64,000 nt of DNA from the NCBI RefSeq assembly GCF_900112335.1, contig NZ_FOLG01000011.1:118093-182092 (forward strand), given 5' to 3'. Source of the stretch: Tropicimonas isoalkanivorans. Lineage in GTDB: Bacteria; Pseudomonadota; Alphaproteobacteria; Rhodobacterales; Rhodobacteraceae. The notes beneath the pieces are model-generated. The model did no database searches, was not told where the DNA came from, and was given only the letters and a program-made list of their open reading frames with translations. Shown piece by piece: positions 44,156-52,462 of the stretch (positions are counted from its first letter, which is position 1; every line of letters begins with the position of its first letter). The translations under genes and the position numbers were made by a program.

Positions 44156-44481
44156 ACCGCGTGGAATTCATCGTCGTGACCGCTGCGGTCCTGTTCGTGG
44201 CCTTCCTTCTCGGGTGGTTCGCGTCATGGATCATCCACCGTGTCACCCGGGTCACGCAGTCCGAGATGGGCGAGTTGGACAAGATGGCCCAGGCCCTTCA
44301 CGAGGCCGAGGAGACCCGTGATCAGGCGATCACCTACATGCAGCAGCGTGAGGCGGAATTGACCAACCAGCTCACCCAGACCGAGGCGGAGCGGCAAGCG
44401 GCGATGGATGCCCTGCGCGATACCCGGCAGGAGGCAGAAGAGCTCCGTGCCTATATCGAGCGGGACCGGGAGAGCGCCTGA
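44152..44481 (+). CDS. small membrane protein with cytosolic coiled coil
   Basis: A 109-residue protein: one transmembrane helix (about 5-28, FIVVTAAVLFVAFLLGWFAS), then a charged heptad-rich coiled coil (about 38-106; MAQALHEAEETRDQAITYMQ, QTEAERQAAMDALRDTRQEA). It overlaps the OmpA-type gene by 4 bases (ATGA), which points to a joint function at the envelope. I know no named family. A strong hairpin follows. Confidence 0.85.
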   Translation: MNRVEFIVVTAAVLFVAFLLGWFASWIIHRVTRVTQSEMGELDKMAQALHEAEETRDQAITYMQQREAELTNQLTQTEAERQAAMDALRDTRQEAEELRAYIERDRESA

Positions 44482-44531
44482 GACGGGCGCCTGCGCAATG
44501 GTTGGGACCTGCGCGGACGGATAGGGTGATC

Positions 44532-44550
44532 GGGGGGCTGTCTGCCCCCC
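44532..44550 (+). terminator. hairpin after the OmpA operon
   Basis: A perfect 7-bp stem (GGGGGGC/GCCCCCC, loop TGTCT) followed by GCGCCTTTC, 50 bases after the stop. A second perfect 7-bp hairpin (TTCGGAC/GTCCGAA, loop GAT) follows at 44557-44573, directly before copy 5 of the repeat. Confidence 0.6.
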
Positions 44551-44574
44551 GCGCCTTTCGGACGATGTCCGAAT

Positions 44575-44608
44575 GGCTCCCCCCGAGGATATTTATCGAC
44601 ACAAGAAG
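44575..44608 (+). repeat. dispersed intergenic element, copy 5
   Basis: GGCTCCCCCCGAGGATATTT followed by ATCGACACAAGAAG, with two hairpins directly upstream. It lies between the convergent OmpA operon and moaE, oriented like the OmpA operon. Confidence 0.8.
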
Positions 44609-44645
44609 GCCCAGGGCGTGACGTGCCCCAATCGCCAATCCCAGG

Positions 44646-45086
44646 CTACCAGCGGTCCAGCGAGGCTTCGTCGCTGTCCTTCGCCGCGACCCAGGCATCG
44701 CCGGTCGCGGTCCGCTCCTTCTTCCAGAACGGCGCGCGGGATTTCAGGTAGTCCATCAGGAATTCCGCAGCCTCAAAGGCGACCTGCCGGTGGCGTGCGG
44801 CGGTCGCGACCATCATGATCTGCTCGCCGGGCGCGAGAACGCCAAACCGATGGATGATCAGCCCGCCGGAGAGCGACCAGCGGGCTTGGGCATCCTCTGC
44901 GATCTGCGTCAGCGCGGCTTCTGTCATGCCGGGATAATGCTCGATCACCATCTCCGCCAGCGTCCCGCTGTCGTCGCGCACGATGCCGGTGAAGCTCACC
45001 ACGGCACCCGCGCCCGGAACGGCGGCGGTGAACGCATCGAGTTCCTCTCCGGGGCGGAACGGGGCGCTCTGGACGCGGACCTCCAT
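44646..45086 (-). CDS. moaE: molybdopterin synthase catalytic subunit
   Basis: Inserts sulfur from the MoaD thiocarboxylate into precursor Z to make molybdopterin. The 146-residue protein has VVSFTGIVRDDSGTLAEM, IIHRFGVLAPGEQIMMVATA and MDYLKSRAPFWKKERTATGD, the latter with the active-site lysines. It starts right after the moaD stop codon, so both subunits are made from one message. It converges with the OmpA operon. Confidence 0.95.
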   Translation of the reverse strand: MEVRVQSAPFRPGEELDAFTAAVPGAGAVVSFTGIVRDDSGTLAEMVIEHYPGMTEAALTQIAEDAQARWSLSGGLIIHRFGVLAPGEQIMMVATAARHRQVAFEAAEFLMDYLKSRAPFWKKERTATGDAWVAAKDSDEASLDRW

Positions 45087-45335
45087 TCAGCCACCCGTCA
45101 TCGGCGGGAAGAAGGCCACCTCACGAACGCCGGACAAGGGGGCATCGAAGTCCGACAACTCTTGGTCCACCGCCACGCGAAGCGCGGACAGATCCTCGAA
45201 GGCCGCGGCGTATCGCGCCTCCCGCTGCCGAAGTTCCTCGACCAGATCGGCCACTGTCTGCGCCCCGGTCTCTACCCGCTCCTTGGGGAGGCCGATGCGT
45301 TCGCGGACCCAGGCGAAGTAGAGCACGTCGATCAT
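45087..45335 (-). CDS. moaD: molybdopterin synthase sulfur-carrier subunit
   Basis: An 82-residue ubiquitin-like protein ending in GG (FFPPMTGG), the site of adenylation and thiocarboxylation. It begins MIDVLYFAWVRERIGLPKER, typical of MoaD. It lies between pgsA (4 bases upstream) and moaE (no gap), so the three are cotranscribed with uvrC further upstream. Confidence 0.94.
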   Translation of the reverse strand: MIDVLYFAWVRERIGLPKERVETGAQTVADLVEELRQREARYAAAFEDLSALRVAVDQELSDFDAPLSGVREVAFFPPMTGG

Positions 45336-45339
45336 GCGA

Positions 45340-45942
45340 TCAGTCTTTCAGGTAAGGCCGGGCCTTGGAAAAGTAGTCCCAACCGGTGATGGCAGTCAGA
45401 CCCGCGGCAATCCACAGGAACAGAAGCCCGATGTAGAGGAAAGTTCCCGCGGCGAAGGAGGTCGGCCCGTTGCCCAGTTCGGTCGCACCGCCGCCGCTCT
45501 GGAGACCTCCGTAGGCCAGCAGGACGGAGATGGCCACCATCTGGACCATGGTCTTCCACTTCGCCAGTTTCGTCACCTTCAGGGTGCCGGCCGTGTCGCC
45601 GAGGAATTCCCGCAGCCCCGAAACGAAGACCTCCCGAAGCAGGATGACCGCCGCCGGTATCGCCAGCAGCGGCGCGAAACCCATGTGCCCAAAGAGCGCC
45701 GCGATCGCGATCACAACGATCGCCTTGTCGGCGATCGGGTCCAGCATTGTGCCCAGCTTGGTCCTCTGGTCCCAGCGTCGGGCCAGGTGACCGTCGATGT
45801 AGTCGGTCACCGACGCGCCGATGAAGAGCGCCAGAGCGGTCCAGTCCGCCATCGGGCGCGGCAGCAGCACGAAGGCCAGCAGGACAAGCGGGGCCGCGGC
45901 GAGTCGGAAAACGGTCAGGATGTTGGGAAGCGTCCAGGTCAT
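45340..45942 (-). CDS. pgsA: CDP-diacylglycerol-glycerol-3-phosphate 3-phosphatidyltransferase
   Basis: Makes phosphatidylglycerol phosphate in the inner membrane. The 200-residue protein has MTWTLPNILTVFRLAAAPLV at the start and the complete CDP-alcohol phosphotransferase signature DYIDGHLARRWDQRTKLG followed by TMLDPIADK, with the pattern DxxDGxxARx8GxxxDxxxD intact. Several hydrophobic helices follow. It is downstream of uvrC (87 bases) and upstream of moaD (4 bases) on the same strand. Confidence 0.96.
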   Translation of the reverse strand: MTWTLPNILTVFRLAAAPLVLLAFVLLPRPMADWTALALFIGASVTDYIDGHLARRWDQRTKLGTMLDPIADKAIVVIAIAALFGHMGFAPLLAIPAAVILLREVFVSGLREFLGDTAGTLKVTKLAKWKTMVQMVAISVLLAYGGLQSGGGATELGNGPTSFAAGTFLYIGLLFLWIAAGLTAITGWDYFSKARPYLKD

Positions 45943-46029
45943 ACCCCTGATCTATCGTCACCGGCAGGCACAGGGAAGAGCGGAAGCGGCTGGGGCGCGA
46001 ATTGCATCGGGTCGAGCGGGGCTGCGGGG

Positions 46030-47922
46030 TCAGCCACGGTCGTGGAAGAAATCATAGATACGCTCCGCCAGCCCCTCGCTGATCCCATCGACAGCCTTGA
46101 GATCGGCGAGGTTGGCCCGGCTCACCGCCTTGGCCGATCCGAAATGGGCCAACAGGGCGCGCTTGCGGGTGGAGCCGACGCCGGAAATCTCGTCCAAAGG
46201 GGTCGCTCCAACGGCCTTGGCGCGCTTCTGGCGGTGCGCACCGATGGCAAAGCGGTGCGCTTCGTCCCGAAGGCGCTGGATGAAGTACAGGACCGGGTCG
46301 TTGTGGCGGAGCGCAAAGGGGCGTTGCCCGGGGCGGTGGAACTCCTCCTTGCCGGCATCGCGGTCCACCCCCTTGGCCACGCCGATGAAGGGCACGTTTT
46401 CCACGCCGAGTTGGGCCATGATTTCGGCCACGGCGCTCACCTGCCCCGCGCCGCCGTCGATCAGCAGAAGATCGGGCCAGGCGTCGGATTGGCGGTCGGG
46501 GTCCTCCTTGAGCAGTCGTTTGAAGCGCCGGGTCAGTACCTCCTTCATCATGCCGAAATCGTCGCCGGGGGTTAGATCCTCACCACGAATGTTGAATTTG
46601 CGATACTGGCTTTTGACGAACCCCTCGGGACCCGCGACGATCATCGCGCCCACGGCATTGGACCCCTGTATGTGGGAGTTGTCGTAAACCTCGATCCGGT
46701 TGGGCCGTGCGCCGAGGTCGAAAGCATCGCCCAGTCCGGCGAGCAGGCGCGACTGCGCGGCGGATTCCGACATCTTCCGCGCCAGCGATTCTCGCGCATT
46801 CCGCAGCGCACCTGCCACCAGTTCGGCCTTCTCCCCCCGCTGCGGGATCAGCAGGTCCACTTTGCGCCCGGACTTCTCGCTGAGCACTTCCGACAGCAGG
46901 TCCCGGTCGTCAATGTCGTGGCTCAGGATGACCTGCCGGGGTGGCTCCTTGCCATCGTAGAACTGCGCCAGGAAGGACCGCAGGACCTCGCCCGGCGACT
47001 CCGTTCCTCCGGTACGCGGGTAATAATCGTGGTTGCCCCAGTTCTGGTTGGCACGGATGAAGAACACCTGAACGCAGGCCTGGCCGCCGTCCATGTGCAG
47101 CGCCATGACATCCGCCTCCGCAACGCCACGCGGGTTGATGCCCTGGGACGACTGAACTTGCGTCAGGGCCCTTATGCGGTCCCGCAGGGCGGCAGCGCGC
47201 TCGAACTCCATCGCGTCAGAGGCCGCCTGCATCTCCTCCGCGAGTTCGGACTGCACGTTGGTCGACTTGCCTTGCAGGAACTGCTCGGCATCCGCGACAA
47301 GGGCAGTGTAGCCCTCCTCGCTGATGTGTCCCACGCAGGGCGCGCTGCATCGCTTGATCTGGTAGAGCAAGCACGGACGGGTACGGCTCTCGAAGGTCGA
47401 ATCCGAGCAGTTCCGCAGCAGGAACACCTTCTGGAGCTGGTTCAGGGTCCGGTTCACGGCACCGGCGCTCGCAAAGGGGCCATAGTAGGCGCCCTTCTCC
47501 TTCTTTGCGCCACGATGCTTCTTGATCTGCGGAAAGCCGTGGTCCTTCGCGACCAGGATATTCGGGAATGACTTGTCGTCGCGCAGCAGCACATTGTAGT
47601 GCGGCTTGAGCTGCTTGATGAGGTTCTGCTCAAGCAGCAGCGCCTCGGCTTCGGTCCGGGTCGTCAGGAACATCATCGACGCAGTTTCGGAGATCATCCG
47701 CGCGATGCGAGGGCTGTGCCCAGCGGGTCGCGCGTAACTGGACACCCGTGCCTTCAGGTTCCGCGCCTTGCCGACGTAGAGGACGCGCGCCTGCGCATCG
47801 AGCATCCGGTAGACACCCGGCGAGGCGTCGAGCAGCCGGAGATAGCTCTGGATGCAGCGATGGCCGAGGAGGCCGTTTTCTGCCTGAAGCCCCTCATCGG
47901 GGGATGCGTCGGGATCCCCCAA
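46030..47922 (-). CDS. uvrC: excinuclease ABC subunit C
   Basis: The nuclease that makes both incisions in nucleotide-excision repair. The 630-residue protein has the GIY-YIG domain ([20 protein letters not shown], about 34-53), a cysteine-rich stretch ([17 protein letters not shown]), the UVR motif (about 220-255), the C-terminal RNase H-like nuclease ([28 protein letters not shown]) and helix-hairpin-helix (about 580-625). The only start with a ribosome binding site is TTG at 47922 (GGAGG six bases upstream); a stop codon closes the frame 15 bases further up. The long AT-rich region upstream is described separately. Confidence 0.96.
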   Translation of the reverse strand: MGDPDASPDEGLQAENGLLGHRCIQSYLRLLDASPGVYRMLDAQARVLYVGKARNLKARVSSYARPAGHSPRIARMISETASMMFLTTRTEAEALLLEQNLIKQLKPHYNVLLRDDKSFPNILVAKDHGFPQIKKHRGAKKEKGAYYGPFASAGAVNRTLNQLQKVFLLRNCSDSTFESRTRPCLLYQIKRCSAPCVGHISEEGYTALVADAEQFLQGKSTNVQSELAEEMQAASDAMEFERAAALRDRIRALTQVQSSQGINPRGVAEADVMALHMDGGQACVQVFFIRANQNWGNHDYYPRTGGTESPGEVLRSFLAQFYDGKEPPRQVILSHDIDDRDLLSEVLSEKSGRKVDLLIPQRGEKAELVAGALRNARESLARKMSESAAQSRLLAGLGDAFDLGARPNRIEVYDNSHIQGSNAVGAMIVAGPEGFVKSQYRKFNIRGEDLTPGDDFGMMKEVLTRRFKRLLKEDPDRQSDAWPDLLLIDGGAGQVSAVAEIMAQLGVENVPFIGVAKGVDRDAGKEEFHRPGQRPFALRHNDPVLYFIQRLRDEAHRFAIGAHRQKRAKAVGATPLDEISGVGSTRKRALLAHFGSAKAVSRANLADLKAVDGISEGLAERIYDFFHDRG

Positions 47923-47937
47923 ATCGCGCCTCCGTTA

Positions 47938-48227
47938 ACGTTTTGATTCCCTCGATCGCTGCAACTTAATCACCCCGAGGGCAACTTAAAACATGTCCAC
48001 GTTTTCTGTGGATAACATGGGGAATAACCTCGTGGGCTTTCGAAATTTGCGTTGTATCCCGTGCGATTGATTGGTTTGACCAAAAATTGTGCAAGGCTAT
48101 AACGCCATGAATTCATGGGTGTTTTTTAGTGACACCCGGTAGCCTCTTGAAAACTATGAAGGTTTTCCAACAGAAATGTAAAACGCTTGTGATCGGTGCA
48201 TAAGTGCCCTTCCCATTCCGGGAGGAC
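47938..48227. promoter_or_regulatory. AT-rich, palindrome-rich intergenic region with a DnaA box
   Basis: About 290 bases with clearly lower GC than the rest. It holds a perfect DnaA-box match TGTGGATAA (48007-48015), a near match GGTGCATAA (48195-48203), a 14-bp perfect palindrome CCATGAATTCATGG (48105-48118), the inverted repeat TTGGT-TTG-ACCAA (48071-48083) and one GANTC site (47945). No gene is visible. It contains the uvrC promoter. It might be a DnaA-bound regulatory site or a replication origin; the neighbours give no proof for the latter. Confidence 0.5.
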
Positions 48228-49013
48228 CTATGCTTCGCCGAGCACGTCCGGGGTCTTCCAACCGAGGTGTTGACCCCCGTCGACGCAGATCAATTGCCCG
48301 GTCACAGCCGGCGCGTCGATGAGGTAGCCGAGAGCCGCGGTGATGTCGTCCGGGTTGCTGCCCCGGCTGAGAATGGTGGCTCCGCGCTGGCGGGAAAAGT
48401 GCTCCTCCGACTGGCGGTGGCCGATCAGGGTAGGCCCCGGCCCGATGGCATTCACGCGAACATTTGGCGCGAGGGCTTGTGCCGCCGTCTGCGTAAATGC
48501 CCAGAGGCCCATCTTTGCAATTGTGTAGCTCATGAACGCAGGGGTGAGCTTGCGCACTCTTTGGTCCACCATGTTGACCACGAGCGCCTGCGCCATCGGC
48601 TCTCCGTTGCGATCGTGGAGGGCTGCCGGCGCCTGGGCCGCGAAGGCCTGCGTCAGGACCACGGGGGCGCGGAGGTTCGACTCCATGTGCCTGTCCCAGC
48701 TTTCGCGGGTTGCGGAGCCAATTTCGTCATGCTCAAAAATCGAGGCGTTGTTGACCAGAAGGTTGAGGGCGCCTCCGAGCGCGTCAGCCGCGCCCGGAAG
48801 CAAGCGCTGCACCTGGTCCTCTTCCGTCAGGTCCGCCTGAACGGCAACGGCCTTGCGCCCCATGCCTTCGAGCTCGGAGACGAGATCCTGCGCGGCGCTG
48901 GCAGAGCTGTGATAGTGGATAGCAACGTCGTGGCCCCGCGCAGCCAGGTAGAGCGCCATGGACCGGCCGAGCCTCTGCGCCCCGCCTGTCACCAATGCCC
49001 GTTTCTCCGTCAT
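48228..49013 (-). CDS. SDR-family pteridine reductase-like protein (FolM/PTR1 type)
   Basis: A 261-residue short-chain reductase. The cofactor loop is TGGAQRLGR (residues 9-17), the TGxxxRxG form typical of pteridine reductases, in place of TGxxxGxG. The catalytic Tyr and Lys are in YTIAKMG (Y163, K167), and the usual catalytic serine position holds D150 (NMVDQRV), as in PTR1 and FolM. So it probably reduces dihydromonapterin or dihydrofolate with NADPH. It lies downstream of the AT-rich region's far side, separate from uvrC, and after the antiporter gene on the same strand (24 bases). Confidence 0.88.
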   Translation of the reverse strand: MTEKRALVTGGAQRLGRSMALYLAARGHDVAIHYHSSASAAQDLVSELEGMGRKAVAVQADLTEEDQVQRLLPGAADALGGALNLLVNNASIFEHDEIGSATRESWDRHMESNLRAPVVLTQAFAAQAPAALHDRNGEPMAQALVVNMVDQRVRKLTPAFMSYTIAKMGLWAFTQTAAQALAPNVRVNAIGPGPTLIGHRQSEEHFSRQRGATILSRGSNPDDITAALGYLIDAPAVTGQLICVDGGQHLGWKTPDVLGEA

Positions 49014-49037
49014 TCCGTTGTCCGATCCTTCATCGCT

Positions 49038-50015
49038 TTACGCGACCAATACGATCAGGTAGCCGATATAGATCAGCGAAAATACCCCACCCCACACGCG
49101 GCCCATGTTCCACTTCATAAAGACGAACGGCAGAAGGATCAGCGACGAACCGAGCATAACCCAGAGATCGAACCCAAGCGTGCCGGCCTCCACCGGGATC
49201 GGGCCGACAAAACTGGCAATGCCGATGATGGCCAGCAGGTTGAACAGGTTGGAGCCGATGACGTTGCCCAGAGCCACGTCCGTCTGACCGCGGATCGCCG
49301 CCATGACCGTGGTCGCCAGCTCCGGCAGCGATGTGCCGATGGCGACCAAAGTCAGGCCGATCACCGTATCCGGGACGTTGAGCTGGGCCGCGATGCTGAC
49401 GGACGAGTCCACAAGGATGTCGGCACCGAGCGGCAGGCCGACGAGACCCAGGCCGAGGTACATCACGATCTTCCACGTGGGCAGCGACGTGTCGGCGCCT
49501 TCGATGTCCTCTATGCCGTCCTCCGACGGCCTGGCAAGCGCCGCGGCGTTGCGCGCCTCCCTCCGATGGGTGCGCGCGGCGACAAAGGAGTCCCAGAGCA
49601 TGAAGGCGAGCATCGCCAGCAAGATGGACCCGTCGACCGGCGTGAACCTTCCTGTGAAGGCGAGCCCGATGAAGACCACCGTCGCGATGATCATCATCGT
49701 ATAGGTCTTGCGGGTATCGCAGCTCCCCATGTGCAGTCCGGTAATCATAGCCGGCACCCCGAGGACCATCAGCACGTTGGCAATGTTCGATCCGATGACG
49801 TTGCCGAGCGCGATGCCGGGCGCGTTCGAAAGGATCGCGTCGATAGAGACCAGCAATTCCGGCGCGGACGTTCCGAATGCCACGATCGTCAGGGACACCA
49901 GCAGCGCCGGGATCCCGATGCGAAGCGCCAGGTTAACCGCGCCCTTGACCAGCGCGTCCCCCGCCAGCAACAGGATCACCAGCCCCAGCGAGGCCTTGGC
50001 GATGTCCATCAGCAT
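49038..50015 (-). CDS. calcium/sodium antiporter, CaxA/YrbG family
   Basis: A 325-residue membrane protein with two inverted halves of about five helices. Each half has the ion-binding alpha repeat: VAFGTSAPELLVSIDAILSN with GNVIGSNIANVL, and VAIGTSLPELATTVMAAIRG with GNVIGSNLFNLLAI. A hydrophilic acidic loop (about 150-180, ARPSEDGIEDIEGADTS) separates them. Exchanges cations such as Ca2+ or K+ for Na+ or H+ at the inner membrane. The 63-residue gene upstream ends directly at its start region, so both are cotranscribed with sppA. Confidence 0.94.
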   Translation of the reverse strand: MLMDIAKASLGLVILLLAGDALVKGAVNLALRIGIPALLVSLTIVAFGTSAPELLVSIDAILSNAPGIALGNVIGSNIANVLMVLGVPAMITGLHMGSCDTRKTYTMMIIATVVFIGLAFTGRFTPVDGSILLAMLAFMLWDSFVAARTHRREARNAAALARPSEDGIEDIEGADTSLPTWKIVMYLGLGLVGLPLGADILVDSSVSIAAQLNVPDTVIGLTLVAIGTSLPELATTVMAAIRGQTDVALGNVIGSNLFNLLAIIGIASFVGPIPVEAGTLGFDLWVMLGSSLILLPFVFMKWNMGRVWGGVFSLIYIGYLIVLVA

Positions 50016-50207
50016 TCAGTCACCCTTCTGGCAAGGGCACGGCCCGTCGCCGATGATGTAGGAGCCGCAGGCCTTGCAGGTGCGGGGCTTCCGGGGCCTG
50101 GGATCTGATTTGCCGATCTTGCGGGCCCCGCCCGGCCAGCGCAGGCGCCCGAACATCGCCAGAACGGCGATCCCGATCAGGAAGAAGGTGACGACCTTGA
50201 CCAGCAC
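50016..50207 (-). CDS. small membrane-anchored Cys-rich protein
   Basis: A 63-residue protein starting with GTG directly after the sppA stop. It has an N-terminal hydrophobic helix (about 3-19), a basic region and a C-terminal cluster TCKACGSYIIGDGPCPCQKG. The CxxC and CxC pairs look like a zinc ribbon or another metal site. It is seen in Rhodobacteraceae without a known role. It stands between sppA (no gap) and the antiporter gene (no gap), so it is translated in the same operon. Confidence 0.82.
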   Translation of the reverse strand: MLVKVVTFFLIGIAVLAMFGRLRWPGGARKIGKSDPRPRKPRTCKACGSYIIGDGPCPCQKGD

Positions 50208-51002
50208 TCAGAGACCATAGCGCGCCCAAAGCGCGCGCTCCTCTAGCCCGGTCGAGATCCCGTCTGCGGCCGCTAGCCCGAGGCGGCTCAGCAGCCCCCG
50301 CTTCGGGCCGTGCACGGAGAACCTGGTTTTCTTGCCGTACCGCTCTTTCATCACCTGAACCACATGACCCACGCCGTCCGCCAGGCCCACGTCCACCGCT
50401 TGCCGGCCGACCCAGATGTCGCCGGTGAAAAGTGGAACGGTGCCGTCGAGCCGCGTGCCCCGTCGCGACCGCACGTGGGCGATGAAGTTCTGGTGGATCT
50501 GCTCCTGAAGCGCCTTCAGCCTCGCCACGTCGTCCTCCTTCTCCGGCTGGAACGGATCAAGGAAGCTCTTGGACTCCCCGGCCGTGTGCACCCGGCGCTC
50601 GACGCCGAACCGGGAGATGAAATCCTGTAGGCCGAAGGAGGCGGAGATCACGCCGATGGACCCCACAATGGAGTTCTCGTCAACGATGATGTCATCGGCG
50701 GCGCAAGCAAGCCAGTACCCTCCGGAGGCCGCGAGATCCTCGACGAAGGCGGTGACGGGGATGTCCTTTTCCTCCGCCAGCCGACGGATGCGGGATGCGA
50801 TGAGCGAGGATTGACTGGGCGAGCCGCCCGGCGAATTGATTACGACCGCCACGGCCTTGGGCTTGCCGCGCGAAAACGCGCGCTCGATCATCGTGGAGGT
50901 ACCGGCGTCGTTCAGCCCCCGCCGTCCCGCAGCGATCATGCCGTTCAAACGGATTACGGAGACAAGGGGTGGCCGGTTCATGAACGGCAGAAATCGTATC
51001 AT
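50208..51002 (-). CDS. sppA: signal peptide peptidase SppA-type S49 protease
   Basis: A 264-residue single-domain S49 serine protease that cleaves remnant signal peptides at the membrane. The nucleophile is in EDLAASGGYWLAC (S93) and the general-base lysine in TAGESKSFLDPF (K145); VVINSPGGSPSQS is the oxyanion/fold motif. The N-terminus is only weakly hydrophobic (MIRFLPFMNRPPLVSVIRL). It is the first gene of the sppA, small Cys-rich protein, antiporter operon. Confidence 0.93.
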   Translation of the reverse strand: MIRFLPFMNRPPLVSVIRLNGMIAAGRRGLNDAGTSTMIERAFSRGKPKAVAVVINSPGGSPSQSSLIASRIRRLAEEKDIPVTAFVEDLAASGGYWLACAADDIIVDENSIVGSIGVISASFGLQDFISRFGVERRVHTAGESKSFLDPFQPEKEDDVARLKALQEQIHQNFIAHVRSRRGTRLDGTVPLFTGDIWVGRQAVDVGLADGVGHVVQVMKERYGKKTRFSVHGPKRGLLSRLGLAAADGISTGLEERALWARYGL

Positions 51003-51075
51003 GCGGCCTCATGTAAGCGTCCGTGTGGGGGCCGACAAGGCGGCGCCCCAGGAACGTTCTTCCCTATTGCGGCGC

Positions 51076-52329
51076 TCATGCGGAGGGCTGCACAAGGATT
51101 GCCCGGAAATCGTTGACATTGGTCAGCGTCGGGCCTGGCACCACCTGATCGGAGAGGCCCTCGAAGAAGCTGTGTGCATCGTTGATCGCAAGGGCGCCCG
51201 CAGGGTCGAGCCCGGCCCGTGCCGCCCGCGCCAGAGTGTCCGGGCCGATGACCGCGCCCGCCACGTCCGCCGCTCCGTCCACCCCGTCGGTATCGCAGGC
51301 AATGGCATGGATATTTGCCGCGCCATCGAGCGCCAAGGCGAGGGCGAGCGCATACTCGGCGTTCGGCCCACCCACGCCGTCGCCCCGTCGCGTCACGGTC
51401 AGTTCGCCGCCAGATAGCAGCAAGGTGGGCTTGTCGCTTCCGATCGCCAATGCCTGCCGCGCGTGGTCCCGCGCGACATCGCGCGCCTCGCCCTCGACCG
51501 CATCGCCCAGCATCAGGACGTCGCAGCCCTTGGCCTCTGCAACCTCCTGCGCGGCCGCAAGCGAAAGGGACGGCGCCGCGATCACCCTGTTTTCGACCGA
51601 AGACAGCCGCTCGTCTCCCGGGGGGATGACGCCGGTCGGGCCGTTCAACACGTCCAGCACGGAGGCGGGAACCTCGACGTTCCATTTCGAAAGAATACCG
51701 AGGGCATCCTGAGCGGTACTCGCATCGCCCACCGTCGGACCTGAGCCGATGAAGGCGGGATCGTCTCCAGGCACGTCGGAGATCATTAGCGCCAGCATCC
51801 GCGCCGGATGAGCCGCCGCAGCCAGTTGTCCGCCTTTCACCCGGCTCAGGTGCTTGCGCAGGGTGTTGATACGGTCAATCGGTGCGCCGGAGGCCAGCAG
51901 TGCCGCGTTCACTGCCCGCTTTTCTTCGAGCGTGATTGCGCCTGCCGGCTGAACGAGAAGCGCGGAAGCACCGCCCGAAATGAGCGCCAGCACGAAGTCG
52001 TCCGGCCCCACCGCCCCCAGCAGAGCCAGCATCCGAGCCGTCGCATCCAGCCCCGCCTTGTCTGGCACGGGGTGAGCCGCCTCGACGATCTCGATCCCCT
52101 CACAGGGGCGGGCGTAGCCGTAGCGGGTGATCACCAACCCCTCGCAGGCGCCCCAAGACCGCTCCACGGCTTCCGCCATACGCGCGGACGCCTTGCCTGC
52201 GCCGATGACCACCGTGCGGCCCGCCGGCTTCTCCGGCAACTCGGCGGGGATCACCGCCATCGGATCCGCGACCTCCACCGCCTTGTCGAACAATTCGCGC
52301 AAGAATCTCTCGGGGTGATCAATCGTCAT
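51076..52329 (-). CDS. glycerate 2-kinase type (MOFRL family)
   Basis: Phosphorylates D-glycerate to 2-phosphoglycerate. The 417-residue protein has the N-terminal GCKA domain (VVIGAGKASARMAEAVE; LALISGGASALLVQPAG, with the phosphate-binding loop; RKHLSRVKGGQLA) and the C-terminal MOFRL domain (TLLLSGGELTVTRRGDGVGG, GPNAEYALALAL, DTDGVDG). Length and motifs agree with GckA/TtuD. It overlaps the preceding 47-residue gene by 11 bases and so belongs to the K+ channel operon. In relatives it serves glyoxylate or tartrate use. Confidence 0.94.
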   Translation of the reverse strand: MTIDHPERFLRELFDKAVEVADPMAVIPAELPEKPAGRTVVIGAGKASARMAEAVERSWGACEGLVITRYGYARPCEGIEIVEAAHPVPDKAGLDATARMLALLGAVGPDDFVLALISGGASALLVQPAGAITLEEKRAVNAALLASGAPIDRINTLRKHLSRVKGGQLAAAAHPARMLALMISDVPGDDPAFIGSGPTVGDASTAQDALGILSKWNVEVPASVLDVLNGPTGVIPPGDERLSSVENRVIAAPSLSLAAAQEVAEAKGCDVLMLGDAVEGEARDVARDHARQALAIGSDKPTLLLSGGELTVTRRGDGVGGPNAEYALALALALDGAANIHAIACDTDGVDGAADVAGAVIGPDTLARAARAGLDPAGALAINDAHSFFEGLSDQVVPGPTLTNVNDFRAILVQPSA

Positions 52330-52462
52330 CTGCCCTGCCCTTCCCTTCTTCGATCGACCTCAGCCCCGTGGGCGTCTTGTGCTCGCGCTGGCCGGACCGA
52401 TAATTAACGACATAGAGCGCCGGCTTAGCCCTCGCCACCGCCTCGGCCGGCCAATCATTCAT
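52319..52462 (-). CDS. small protein of unknown function (47 residues)
   Basis: MNDWPAEAVARAKPALYVVN is followed by YRSGQREHKTPTGLRSIEEG and KGRADDD. It is polar, with a short beta-like stretch (ALYVVNYRSG), and has no hydrophobic helix. Its ATG overlaps the channel gene's end by 8 bases and its stop overlaps the kinase start by 11, which speaks for a translated gene between the two. No family is recognised. A longer start at 52474 is possible. Confidence 0.6.
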   Translation of the reverse strand: MNDWPAEAVARAKPALYVVNYRSGQREHKTPTGLRSIEEGKGRADDD

